10,089 nucleotides of DNA from Verrucomicrobiales bacterium (GCA_013911195.1 JACETS010000087.1:1-10089), one strand, 5' to 3'. Shown: positions 1-8,382, counted from the first letter of the stretch. Notes: generated by a model from the sequence alone, not told the origin. Program-made: numbers and translations.

Positions 1-39
1 GATCCGACCAATGAATACGGAGCCCGATTAGGTAAATGA
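1..39 (+). CDS. Possible 3' end of a convergent gene (partial)
   Basis: The plus-strand frame starting at base 1 is open and ends with TGA at 37-39, giving a 12-residue tail that reads DPTNEYGARLGK. The other two plus frames stop at 12-14 and 29-31 without a gene-like tail. A gene ending here would converge on the DUF1501 gene ending at 71, leaving a 31 bp gap. Twelve codons are too few to assign a family. The evidence is only an open frame of plausible composition, and chance is a real alternative. Confidence 0.25.
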   Translation, partial: DPTNEYGARLGK

Positions 40-70
40 CAGATTAATATTAAGAACTTAGGTAGTTCGT

Positions 71-1468
71 CTAAGTAATAATATCCGTGACGACATTTCC
101 ATAAACGTCAGTTAAACGGTAATCTCTTCCATCATGACGATAGGTAAGTTTTTCGTGATCCAATCCTAATAGATGTAAAATTGTAGCATGAAAATCATGC
201 ACGTGGACTGGATTTTTCTCGGGACGTACTCCGTATTCATCTGTGGAACCGTGGACTATACCAGGTCTAATACCTGCACCAGCCATCCATGAACTAAATG
301 CCCAATTATGGTGCTCTCTTCCTGGAGCATCTGCCTTGTTGTTGAACGGGGTCCTACCAAATTCAGTGGTCCAAACGACTAATGTATCTTCCATCATACC
401 TCTTGATTTAAGGTCTTCAAGAAGCCCAGCAATTGGTTGATCAACATTTTTGGCGAGTCTTTCATGATCCATCATATTACCATGAGAATCCCAATTACCT
501 GAAGAACCCGTATCAATAAGTTCTACAAAACGAACACCACGCTCAATGAGTCTTCGGGCGGCAAGGCACTGCCAACCGAAGCCTTCAGTTGATCCTCTTT
601 TGAGTCCGTAAAGACGGTGGGTGGAATCTGTTTCTTTTGAGAAATCGAAAACATCTGGGACTTCCATTTGCATACCAAAGGCAGTTTCAAAGCTTTTAAT
701 TCTTGCTTCGGCTTTCGCATCCCCAGAACGAGCGAGTAAATGTCGATGATTAATTTTGTTTAATGCCTCTAATTCAACTTCCTGACGTGATTTTGGAAGT
801 TTAGAAACAATATTTTCAAATGGATTTTTGCTCGGCCTCAAAAAGGTTCCTTGATGTGCACCCGGCAAAAAGTCGCTGGAATAGACTTGTGTACCTGCAT
901 AGGTTTGTTTTGGAGCAATTGTAATAAAAGAGGGTAAATTTTGATTTGCTGTTCCAAGGCCATAACTGACCCATGAACCAAGACTGGGTCTGGCGAATGC
1001 AAAGGATCCGGTATGCATACCCAATGTAGCATTGTAGTGGTTAGAATGATCGGTGTGCATTGAACGAATGAGTGCAATATCATCGACGCATTGAGCTACA
1101 TGCGGGAATAGGGTGCTAACTTCGGTTCCGCATTTTCCGTAAGGCGAAAACTCCCATTGTGGGGCTTTCAAAAATATTTTTTCATAACCTGGGCGATTTT
1201 CAATTTCAGGATGATCGAGCTTAATTTCTTTACCAACGTCTGCCTTCAGTTTTGGTTTTGGGTCAAAGGTGTCAACATGCGAAACTCCACCAGTCATGAA
1301 TAGGAAAATGACATTTTTTGCTTTTGCAGGGAAATGAGAATTTTTAGGTGAAAGAGGATCTCTTTTATTTGAATCAGCTAAAAGATCATTAATCAAGGCA
1401 GGCATTAAAGTAGAACCTGCAACAAAGGAACGAAGAAAGGATCGGCGGTCTGAAGGTTGAGAAATCAT
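71..1468 (-). CDS. DUF1501 family protein with twin-arginine leader, second cassette
   Basis: This 465-residue protein is a DUF1501 family member, related to the alkaline phosphatase/sulfatase fold, and is probably an exported metal-dependent hydrolase of unknown substrate. The N-terminus carries a twin-arginine motif (R8-R9 in DRRSFL) followed by a modest hydrophobic stretch to about residue 30, which fits Tat export of a folded protein. Family landmarks are GGVSHVDTFDPKP (60-72), WDSHG (326-330), TTEFGRTP (367-374), GREHHN (383-388) and VHDFHATILHLLG (423-435); their Asp, Glu and His residues are the likely metal ligands. The length is normal and the C-terminus is intact. The ATG lies 3 bp after the stop of the upstream PSCyt2/PSD1 gene, so the two are probably co-transcribed and perhaps translationally coupled; no clear Shine-Dalgarno is seen. 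The family call is firm. The enzymatic role is inference, since most members are uncharacterised. Confidence 0.92.
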   Translation of the reverse strand: MISQPSDRRSFLRSFVAGSTLMPALINDLLADSNKRDPLSPKNSHFPAKAKNVIFLFMTGGVSHVDTFDPKPKLKADVGKEIKLDHPEIENRPGYEKIFLKAPQWEFSPYGKCGTEVSTLFPHVAQCVDDIALIRSMHTDHSNHYNATLGMHTGSFAFARPSLGSWVSYGLGTANQNLPSFITIAPKQTYAGTQVYSSDFLPGAHQGTFLRPSKNPFENIVSKLPKSRQEVELEALNKINHRHLLARSGDAKAEARIKSFETAFGMQMEVPDVFDFSKETDSTHRLYGLKRGSTEGFGWQCLAARRLIERGVRFVELIDTGSSGNWDSHGNMMDHERLAKNVDQPIAGLLEDLKSRGMMEDTLVVWTTEFGRTPFNNKADAPGREHHNWAFSSWMAGAGIRPGIVHGSTDEYGVRPEKNPVHVHDFHATILHLLGLDHEKLTYRHDGRDYRLTDVYGNVVTDIIT

Positions 1469-1471
1469 TTC

Positions 1472-4075
1472 TTAGTCGAGATAAAGGAATTCATTACTGG
1501 ACATTAAAATTCTGGAATAAGATCTCCAGATTTCAGTGTCCTGTTCTTCAGGGTCATTGGAAATATTTGGAGCCATGACTTTTGCGAATGCCTCAAAGTC
1601 CTCATGATCTGTCTTATTCGCTGGCCTAGAAAAAAGTAACTGGTAGGCATATTCAAGCCGTTCGACTGGTCCTATAGCGCGAATATTCGCTGACAATTGA
1701 TCTGCGCAATCATGAAAAAAAGGGTCATTCATAAAATAAAGCGCCTGACTTGGAACAGTTGTTTGAGATCTATTGGCCGTACTTGCATTGGGGTCAGGAC
1801 CATCGAAAAGACTAAAGAATGAAGAAATGCGATTTCTTTTACGCATCACATATACACTTCTTTTGCTGGTAAAATATTCATCAGCAAAAGGTGCGTGCTG
1901 GCTAAAATTCCATTTACTTTTTGGAGGAAATGGGTGTTCTCTACCGGGTGATTCATCGAGCATTCCTGAAAGGAGAAGGATCGAATCTCGTATTTCTTCA
2001 GCGTTGAGCCTCCTTCTTTCAAAACCAGCATAATATTTGACTCCTGTTCCAGATTGAGCGGATTGTTGATAGGTCGCACTATTCATAATAATGCGATGCA
2101 TATTTTTAATACTCCATCCGCCACTAATAAATTCTTTAGCCAGATAGTCTAAAAGTTCTGGATGTGTTGGTAATGTTCCGTGATTGCCGAAATCGTTAAG
2201 GGTTTGAACAATTCCTCGTCCAAAGTGCCAAGCCCAGATACGATTGACCATTACTCTTGCAGTGAGAGGATTCTTTGGGCTGACAATCTTATCGGCAAGG
2301 TCGAGTCTACCACTACTATTCTTGTCACCTAAAATCTCACCTCCTAGAACTGTTAAAAAACGTCGTTTAACGATAGGCCCGAGATCTTTTGCATCACCTC
2401 TATTATGGATTGGGTAATCCTCAGGTTTTCCCTCTGCTACGGCATATGCATAATCAGTTTGGCTTATTGGTTTTTTATTTTTGTGTTCCTCAATTTTAGC
2501 GATGCCCTCCTTATCGACCGCCAATTTTTCATAAGATGAATGGATTTTATGGTTAGCAAAATGTTGAAGCTGCCAAATCACCCCATCCCCGGATGCATGT
2601 CCATCTGCCATTTTCAATTCTATTTCAATTTTACCCGTTACCGGGCTAATCCAAGTCACTGCAACAGGACTATCTGCACTAGGATGAACAAAAAAACTTC
2701 TAGCGGGTATTTCTGTCCAGGCTTTTATTGGATCATTTCCATTGTTAATGGCTACAGAGGGAAGACCACCGATAGACCATTTTTTTAGGCTTGATTGACC
2801 GTCAATCTCTTCTGCCTTTTCACTTAGAAGACGGGGTCCTTCAGGGCCAATGTCAAGAAAGTACCATGTCGCATTATTCGAATTAAGTGGATTTCCTTTA
2901 GTTAAAATGTCTACTAGATCTTGCGTTGACCATTCTTGGTTTCCTGAATCGGATTGGTGTTTAATTTTTAATTCTACCAAAGTGGTATCAGCACCATGAT
3001 TTGTATTAGGGGCGATTGAGATTTGTATGGCTTCACCTTTTTTGACATTAAGTTTTATCGGATCAGAAGAAAGATTCACGGACTTTCCAACTGGTAAATG
3101 TCCCGCAGAAAGCATCCTATAACTCTCTGATGCTACTTTGATGAGTTCTTTTTTTGGATTTTCTATAAGATCATGTTGAAGTTTTTTGAGCTTTTGTTCC
3201 CATTCGTTGTTTTCCTCAATGACATCACCGGTAACGAGAGGTACGAGATCCCTTGGTTGCTGTTTAGGCTCACATCCAGGAAAAGGAAGCCTTGAACTAG
3301 CCATTACGCCATACAGAGCATAATAATCAGCACTTGTTATCGGATCATGTTTATGATCATGACAACGGGCACAAGCAATAGAAAGGCCCAGAAATGTTTT
3401 GCCAAGGTTATCGATTACATCCTCATAGGTGAGATACATTCGCTTATCTATATCGTGACCGAACCTTCTCGCGATCGCCAAATATCCTGAAGCAATAATA
3501 TTATCTGCAAATTCTTTACCATTCTTACCAATGGCAAGAATGTCTCCAGCAATTTGTTCCCGAACAAACTGATTATAAGGCATGTCATTGTTTAAGGATT
3601 GAATGACCCAGTTTCTATAGCGCCACGCATCTTCGACTGGATGATCGCTATTTTCTCCAGCGGTGTCGGCGTATCTGACAACATCTAACCAATGCCGACC
3701 CCACTTTTCACCATAAGCTTTTGATTCGAGTAATTTATCAACGACTTTGGCAAAAGCAATGGCATCAATATCAGGATCGCCAAGAAATTCACTAACAGTT
3801 TCTGGTGTCGGCGGTAAACCCGTTAAATCATAGCTGGCCCTCCTAATAATTGAACGACGGTCTGCTCGTGTGGTTGGAGACAATGATTTTTCGGATAATT
3901 TTCTTAGTATGAAATTATCGATAGAATTTAATCCCCAATTAGTGGTTTTATTAATTGGAATTTTAATTTCCTTGATTGGTTTTAAAGACCATAAAGCGTT
4001 TTCAGCAAACAACAGATTTTGAGTACTTAATATAATTACCCAAGTTATGCTGCAAAATCGTAATGCTTTAAACAT
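1472..4075 (-). CDS. PSCyt2/PSD1 (DUF1549-DUF1553) protein with central beta-rich insert
   Basis: This is an 867-residue exported protein of the planctomycete cytochrome-type family. Numbered from the ATG, it has a Sec-like signal peptide (hydrophobic 8-24, possible cleavage after LLFA), a DUF1549/PSCyt2 domain (about 48-260), a central beta-rich segment (about 335-510) and a DUF1553/PSD1 domain (about 595-860). DUF1549 landmarks are LTGLPP (84-89), RHWLDVVRYADT (127-138) and CARCHDHKHDP (235-245). The CxxCH motif could bind haem c covalently, but no other CxxCH is present and the separate N-terminal PSCyt1 domain of many relatives is missing. DUF1553 landmarks are NRIWAWHFGRGIV (611-623), NSATYQQS (665-672) and LNAEEIRDSI (690-699). 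The open frame extends one codon upstream to TTG at 4076-4078; I prefer the adjacent ATG at 4073-4075. Neither has a clear ribosome site. The gene is followed 3 bp later by a DUF1501 gene, the usual partner. Function is unproven. Confidence 0.92.
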   Translation of the reverse strand: MFKALRFCSITWVIILSTQNLLFAENALWSLKPIKEIKIPINKTTNWGLNSIDNFILRKLSEKSLSPTTRADRRSIIRRASYDLTGLPPTPETVSEFLGDPDIDAIAFAKVVDKLLESKAYGEKWGRHWLDVVRYADTAGENSDHPVEDAWRYRNWVIQSLNNDMPYNQFVREQIAGDILAIGKNGKEFADNIIASGYLAIARRFGHDIDKRMYLTYEDVIDNLGKTFLGLSIACARCHDHKHDPITSADYYALYGVMASSRLPFPGCEPKQQPRDLVPLVTGDVIEENNEWEQKLKKLQHDLIENPKKELIKVASESYRMLSAGHLPVGKSVNLSSDPIKLNVKKGEAIQISIAPNTNHGADTTLVELKIKHQSDSGNQEWSTQDLVDILTKGNPLNSNNATWYFLDIGPEGPRLLSEKAEEIDGQSSLKKWSIGGLPSVAINNGNDPIKAWTEIPARSFFVHPSADSPVAVTWISPVTGKIEIELKMADGHASGDGVIWQLQHFANHKIHSSYEKLAVDKEGIAKIEEHKNKKPISQTDYAYAVAEGKPEDYPIHNRGDAKDLGPIVKRRFLTVLGGEILGDKNSSGRLDLADKIVSPKNPLTARVMVNRIWAWHFGRGIVQTLNDFGNHGTLPTHPELLDYLAKEFISGGWSIKNMHRIIMNSATYQQSAQSGTGVKYYAGFERRRLNAEEIRDSILLLSGMLDESPGREHPFPPKSKWNFSQHAPFADEYFTSKRSVYVMRKRNRISSFFSLFDGPDPNASTANRSQTTVPSQALYFMNDPFFHDCADQLSANIRAIGPVERLEYAYQLLFSRPANKTDHEDFEAFAKVMAPNISNDPEEQDTEIWRSYSRILMSSNEFLYLD

Positions 4076-4146
4076 CAATGTCGAAAGTGGAATAATAACA
4101 GTTTATTTGATCACAATCTAGAATCATTTCCTAACAAATGGATATT

Positions 4147-4162
4147 GAGAGAATTATCTCCC
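4147..4162 (-). other. Small stem-loop in the gap between cassettes
   Basis: Four bases after the stop of the upstream DUF1501 gene, the minus strand reads GGGAGA-TAAT-TCTCTC, a 6 bp stem (one G-T pair) with a 4-base loop. A second weak hairpin, CATTT-GTTAGG-AAATG, lies at 4125-4140. Neither is followed by a T-run, so this is not a good intrinsic terminator. It could cause partial attenuation or RNA processing between the cassettes, or mean nothing. The rest of 4079-4165 is AT-rich and contains no recognisable gene or convincing promoter. Confidence 0.25.
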
Positions 4163-4165
4163 CTA

Positions 4166-5590
4166 TTAAGATAAGATCCCTGCTAAAACATTACCATGAA
4201 CGTTAGTTAATCGCCTTTGAATACCGTTGTGGTAATAGCTTAAACGTTCATGGTCTATTCCTAATAAGTGAAGCACAGTTGCATGAAAGTCATACCATGG
4301 AACAGGGTTAACTACAGATTTGTAGCCAATATCATCTGTGGCACCATAGTTAAATCCAGATTTCAGACCACCGCCTGCGAGCCACACACTGAAACCCACT
4401 TGATTATGATCTCTACCTGTTCCTACTTTATCAGAAGCAGATTGAGTGAATGGAGTTCTTCCAAATTCTGATGTGAACATTACAAGCGTTTCGTCAAGCA
4501 TGCCTCTTGACTTCAGGTCTTTAATGAGAGCCGCCACGGGTTGGTCTATTCTCAAAGCTTCACGTCCATGATTACGCTTCATATCTTCATGGCCATCCCA
4601 ATTAATTCTGGGCGAACCGAAAGAACCACCTGAGAAGAGTTGGACGTGTCGAACACCACGCTCAAGTAATCGCCTTGCGAGCAAACAACTTCTTCCAAAG
4701 TCCCTAGTTTCATTTTTATTTAAACCATAATTTTCTCGCGTTTTATCAGTTTCACCTTCAATGCTTGTGACTTCGGGAACGGCGAGTTGCATTCTTGCTG
4801 CAAGTTCATAGCTAGAAATTCTCGCAGATAGGGTGTCATTGGGACCAGATTCTTCTAAGTGGAAGTGATTTAATCTATTCAGAAGATTGCGACTGTTTGA
4901 TTCAACCGTATGATCGATTTCTTGAGCGGGAAATAAATTACTAATAGCATTTCCTTCTCCACTTGTTCTAAACGGAACACCTTGATGAACAGCAGGCAGA
5001 AATCCATTAGTCCAATTGCTAGTGGAGCCTGCCGGCATTCCTCGAGCATCGGGAAGGACGACATAGGTTGGTAAATCATTAGTCATATTACCAAGACCAT
5101 ATGACACCCAAGATCCCATTACCGGGAAACCATTGAGACGAAATCCACTGCTTTCTTGAAAAGTTGCGGGTGTGTGGCTTGATGATTCTGCAACCATTGA
5201 ATTGATCACTGTCAGTTCATCTGCGACTGTGGCGATATGAGGGAAAAGATCAGAAATCCACATGCCACTTTGTCCTCTTTGCTTAAATTCCCAGTCGTTG
5301 GATCTTAGCAAGCCCACTCTACCAAAGAAAACATCAGGTTTTTCATCGGCTTGTAATGACTTACCATGCATCTCCTTGAGTTTAGGTTTATAATCAAATG
5401 AATCAACTTGGCTAAAGCCTCCGCAAAGACATATGTGAATGACTTGTTTAACATTTGGGGCGTAATGAGGGTTAATTGGTTGAGAAGCAAATCCATCCTC
5501 TAAGAACATTGAGGACAAGGCTGCCCCCCCTATTCCGTGAGTGCTCCAATTTAGGAAATCGCGTCTTTTTATAGCAGCTTTATGGTCCAT
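4166..5590 (-). CDS. DUF1501 family protein with twin-arginine leader, first cassette
   Basis: This 474-residue DUF1501 protein is probably an exported metallo-hydrolase of the alkaline phosphatase/sulfatase superfamily with unknown substrate. A twin-arginine motif (KRRDFLNW, residues 8-15) precedes a weakly hydrophobic stretch rich in Gly and Ala, as in Tat leaders. Conserved landmarks are CGGFSQVDSFDYKP (56-69), WDGHEDM (331-337), TSEFGRTP (373-380), GRDHNQVGF (392-400), WLAGGGLKSG (403-412) and YDFHATVLHLLGIDH (433-447). The GRDHN block is closer to the usual family form than GREHHN in the other DUF1501 protein of this window. The two proteins share the whole domain plan and a similar C-terminus (RLTxVxGNV), but differ enough that any duplication is old. 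The ATG is 2 bp after the stop of the upstream PSCyt2/PSD1 gene, so an operon is very likely. The family call is firm; catalysis is inferred. Confidence 0.92.
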   Translation of the reverse strand: MDHKAAIKRRDFLNWSTHGIGGAALSSMFLEDGFASQPINPHYAPNVKQVIHICLCGGFSQVDSFDYKPKLKEMHGKSLQADEKPDVFFGRVGLLRSNDWEFKQRGQSGMWISDLFPHIATVADELTVINSMVAESSSHTPATFQESSGFRLNGFPVMGSWVSYGLGNMTNDLPTYVVLPDARGMPAGSTSNWTNGFLPAVHQGVPFRTSGEGNAISNLFPAQEIDHTVESNSRNLLNRLNHFHLEESGPNDTLSARISSYELAARMQLAVPEVTSIEGETDKTRENYGLNKNETRDFGRSCLLARRLLERGVRHVQLFSGGSFGSPRINWDGHEDMKRNHGREALRIDQPVAALIKDLKSRGMLDETLVMFTSEFGRTPFTQSASDKVGTGRDHNQVGFSVWLAGGGLKSGFNYGATDDIGYKSVVNPVPWYDFHATVLHLLGIDHERLSYYHNGIQRRLTNVHGNVLAGILS

Positions 5591-5592
5591 AA

Positions 5593-8250
5593 CTAATTCA
5601 GATAGATAAATTCATTGGAATTGATTAATACCCTACAAAAAGCCTTCAGACCATTAGAGGAAATAAATTCGGTTATTAGTTTTCGCTCCTCCTCTTTAGG
5701 TAATCTCATGAATGCTAGCTTATAACCCAAGTTGATTTGTTCTTGGACATTATTGCCAGCTTCCAATTCCAATTTTTCTGCAAAGTGTTGAGACATTCTC
5801 AGCACAAAGGATGTGTTCATCATTGATAATGCACCTAGTGGAGTGGTCGTGTTTGTTCTTACTGGAGCCGATGCTGATGGGTCAGGACAATCCAGCGGAG
5901 CTAGTAAAGGATGAACGTTGCCCCTCGCCCAAGTTCTATAAATACTTCTCCGGTTAAACTCTATGCCCACAGGATCAGTGGCGTCATAAACCCAAGAACC
6001 TTTATGTTTATACATTTTAAAGTCGCGGTATCCGGGACCGCCCATCTTTTTATTGAGTTGACCTGAAACTACCAATATTGAATCTCTGATAGATTCTGCT
6101 TCTAACCGCGTCATTGATTTTTTCCATAACAAAATATTGTCTGCATCAACATTTAGAGCCTCAGCATTATCAATTGATGATTGTCTATAGGTTGCCGAAT
6201 CACACATCAACCGGTGCATAGCTTTAAGACTCCAATTTTGATCTCTGAATTCTGCGGCCAGCCAGTCAAGAAGTTTAGGGTGAGAGGGTTTGCCTCCACT
6301 AAATCCAAGATCGTTAGTTGTTTGAACTAGGCCCTTTCCAAAATGGTAATGCCACAAACGATTCATCATGACTCGTGCAAATAGTGGATTATCAGGAGCG
6401 GTTATCCACTCTGCCAATTTTTTTCGTCTCTCTGCATCAGGCGAATCTGGATCTAAACCAAAATTTGAAGGTACTGAAACCTTGACGGAATCAACCCCAC
6501 CAGCCGAGACCTTCTCTCCCAATTCAAAGGGGCTGCCTCTAACTAGTAAGTGAGTAGTAGGTGCCTTGGATGGTTTGACGGCATAAACCTTTCTCTTTTT
6601 CATATTTCCGAGTTCTGCGTCGATTCGAGATATTTCTGCTATCCAACGATTTCGCACTGTTTTTTGTTCAGGCCTAAGTCGAGCCACCAACTCTGCTTCG
6701 GAAACGAAATCACCACTAGCAGACAAAGCAATTTGTTCTGCTGTCAGAGCCTTGTCATAGAGCTGAGCTCTATCAATACTGCCTCCCAGCATTAAATTAA
6801 CGCCTGTTTCTGTTTCGTGACGCTTGCCAAAAAGAATTTGTGATTGTCCGGTGGAAAAATCCACTAAGTCAGTTTTATAGGCACTACCGTATGGTTTGCC
6901 ATCCCTATATGCGATAATCTCACCATCTGATTTATATACAATGGCTACATGAATAAATTGATTTTTGGCACTTTTTTCTTCCTCAGCATTAAAAGTTTTT
7001 GTCCTAGTATAGCCATTGCTCCCAGCCATCCATCGCTTGGGCTCACGCTCCCCAAATACAATAGCATCAAATTTTTTTCCGTCTAAAGTCTGAAGACTCA
7101 TTGGAGCGCCACCCCGCTGATCAAGTGAATTTAACTTAACCCAAGACTCAAGAGTTTTTTCTTTAATGTCCCTACCTAATGGAGCAGTCGCTACATAACC
7201 TGATTGACCATCAAGTTGGAGAGCACCGTTGATGATTTTTGCACCATTCATCGCCTTTCCATGCATATTTCCAATCTGATCTTTAAGGTCGTTATCGAAG
7301 GTCCATCTTGCCATTGGACGAGGCCCACTATTTTTTCTAATGACACTTTTGTTTTCCTTTAGAATCAATTCACGAATTTTTTTGTCACCGTTCTCAAGCC
7401 TATTGGTCAAAAGATCTCTTTTTTGTTTTAGAATGGATGGGTCACCCGAGGCGGGGACATCACGATCACCCCTGTGTACACCTCCCAGAGCCGATGCCAT
7501 TTGATAATATTCCTTTTGAAGAATGGGATCAAACTTATGATCATGACAGCGAGCACAATGTACCGTAAGGCCTAGAAAGGCTTGGGAGACCGTACCTACT
7601 AAATCTTCCATCTCATCCTGTCTCATTATCTTTCTTTGTTTGTCGCCTGAAGGTTTTAGTCCATCAAAGGCACCACAGACTAAAAAGCCAGTCGCCGTTA
7701 TTGCGCCTGGATTATTTGGTTCCAAAACATCACCCGCTATTTGAAGCCTTGCGAAGCGATCATAGGGCATATCTTTATTCAGTGATTCGATAACCCAGTC
7801 ACGATATGTCCACGCATTAGGCCGAAGTTGATCATATTCAAAACCATTACTTTCACCATATCGAGCCACATCCAACCAATGACGTGCCCACCTTTCACCA
7901 TAATGAGGACTTTCCAAAAGCTCATTGATATCAGAGTTGGAATCAGGCCCTGGTGGCAATCCAGTTAGATCAAAATGTAATCTTCTAGTAATCGATCTCG
8001 GATCTGCTTTGGGTGATGGATTAATACCTTTCTCTTCTAATTTTGAGAGTATGAAATTATCGATTGGATTTCTGACCCATTTTTTATTTTTTACCTCGGG
8101 AATCTCGGGGCGTTCGATTTTCTGTAATGACCACCAATCGCTGCTGGCTTTATCTTCAACACCGTTGAGGAAATTTAGGCTCGGAGTGAGTACACTGATT
8201 AAAAATATAATTATCGAATAGCGTTTGAATCTAAGGATACTTAATGGCAT
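5593..8250 (-). CDS. PSCyt2-LamG-PSD1 (DUF1549/LamG/DUF1553) exported protein
   Basis: This 885-residue protein starts with a Sec-type signal (K9-R10 then a hydrophobic core at about 11-28). In order it has DUF1549/PSCyt2 (about 59-258), a coiled-coil-like stretch (272-303), a LamG/concanavalin A-like domain (about 312-507), a charged helical linker (515-553) and DUF1553/PSD1 (about 610-883). Motifs: LTGLPP (95-100), RHWLDVARYGES (123-134), CARCHDHKFDP (232-242), NRLWHYHFGKGLV (630-642), DSATYRQS (684-691) and RLEAESIRDSI (715-725). LamG signs are ARWTFD (314-319), ALQLDGQSGYV (343-353), LESWVKL (367-373) and IDRAQLYDKALT (492-503). LamG domains often bind glycans, so this module may target a polysaccharide (inference). 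CxxCH could hold haem c, but the N-terminal PSCyt1 domain is absent. This is the promoter-proximal gene of the minus-strand run, 2 bp before its DUF1501 partner. It starts at an ATG facing the divergent intergenic region; no Shine-Dalgarno is visible. Confidence 0.93.
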   Translation of the reverse strand: MPLSILRFKRYSIIIFLISVLTPSLNFLNGVEDKASSDWWSLQKIERPEIPEVKNKKWVRNPIDNFILSKLEEKGINPSPKADPRSITRRLHFDLTGLPPGPDSNSDINELLESPHYGERWARHWLDVARYGESNGFEYDQLRPNAWTYRDWVIESLNKDMPYDRFARLQIAGDVLEPNNPGAITATGFLVCGAFDGLKPSGDKQRKIMRQDEMEDLVGTVSQAFLGLTVHCARCHDHKFDPILQKEYYQMASALGGVHRGDRDVPASGDPSILKQKRDLLTNRLENGDKKIRELILKENKSVIRKNSGPRPMARWTFDNDLKDQIGNMHGKAMNGAKIINGALQLDGQSGYVATAPLGRDIKEKTLESWVKLNSLDQRGGAPMSLQTLDGKKFDAIVFGEREPKRWMAGSNGYTRTKTFNAEEEKSAKNQFIHVAIVYKSDGEIIAYRDGKPYGSAYKTDLVDFSTGQSQILFGKRHETETGVNLMLGGSIDRAQLYDKALTAEQIALSASGDFVSEAELVARLRPEQKTVRNRWIAEISRIDAELGNMKKRKVYAVKPSKAPTTHLLVRGSPFELGEKVSAGGVDSVKVSVPSNFGLDPDSPDAERRKKLAEWITAPDNPLFARVMMNRLWHYHFGKGLVQTTNDLGFSGGKPSHPKLLDWLAAEFRDQNWSLKAMHRLMCDSATYRQSSIDNAEALNVDADNILLWKKSMTRLEAESIRDSILVVSGQLNKKMGGPGYRDFKMYKHKGSWVYDATDPVGIEFNRRSIYRTWARGNVHPLLAPLDCPDPSASAPVRTNTTTPLGALSMMNTSFVLRMSQHFAEKLELEAGNNVQEQINLGYKLAFMRLPKEEERKLITEFISSNGLKAFCRVLINSNEFIYLN

Positions 8251-8342
8251 TGGAAACTATTAACGTTAGGAAGTCGTCGATTATTTTCTAGTTTTTAAGC
8301 CTTTTCGGCAAGTGAAATTCTTTATTAACAAACAACCTATCC

Positions 8343-8375
8343 TTGAAATTAGTAATTTTATCCAAGTATTATAAT
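8343..8375 (+). promoter_or_regulatory. Candidate sigma70-type promoter of the TIM-barrel gene
   Basis: TTGAAA (8343-8348) is separated by 18 bp from TATTAT (8367-8372), which overlaps a perfect TATAAT (8370-8375). A start near 8380 would leave a leader of about 20 bases before the ATG at 8401. The match is good for an AT-rich intergenic region, but such boxes also arise by chance, and sigma70 consensus rules are less well tested in these phyla. Confidence 0.4.
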
Positions 8376-8382
8376 GAACCAA
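8355..8382 (-). promoter_or_regulatory. Weak candidate promoter of the minus-strand cassettes
   Basis: On the minus strand TTGGTT (8382-8377) lies 16 bp before TAAAAT (8360-8355). The -10 matches five of six consensus bases and the -35 only three. It would give a leader of roughly 100 bases before the ATG at 8250. It overlaps the candidate plus-strand promoter, so the two directions could compete. The 150 bp region 8251-8400 is the only sizeable gap upstream of the four-gene run, so its promoter should lie here even if this pair of boxes is not the right one. Confidence 0.22.

Noticed and set aside
44..76. Palindrome TTAATATTAA (44-53) and a hairpin ACTTAG-9 bases-CTAAGT (56-76) at the left convergent junction, possibly a terminator.
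   Set aside because: The stem is only 6 bp, AT-rich, runs over the stop codon of the DUF1501 gene and lacks a T-run. It is too weak to annotate.
3905..3925. A nearly identical stretch (ATGAAATTATCGAT) occurs at about 3909 and about 8052, hinting at a DNA repeat.
   Set aside because: Both copies lie at the same place in the two DUF1549 domains and encode the same IDNFIL segment. Conserved coding sequence explains it.
7925..8221. Open frame of 98 codons on the plus strand, opposite the N-terminal part of the LamG-containing gene; similar frames occur at 6550-6795, 2540-2788 and 1773-2033.
   Set aside because: They lie entirely antisense to well-supported genes, have no family motifs, and their composition is that of a reverse-frame shadow.
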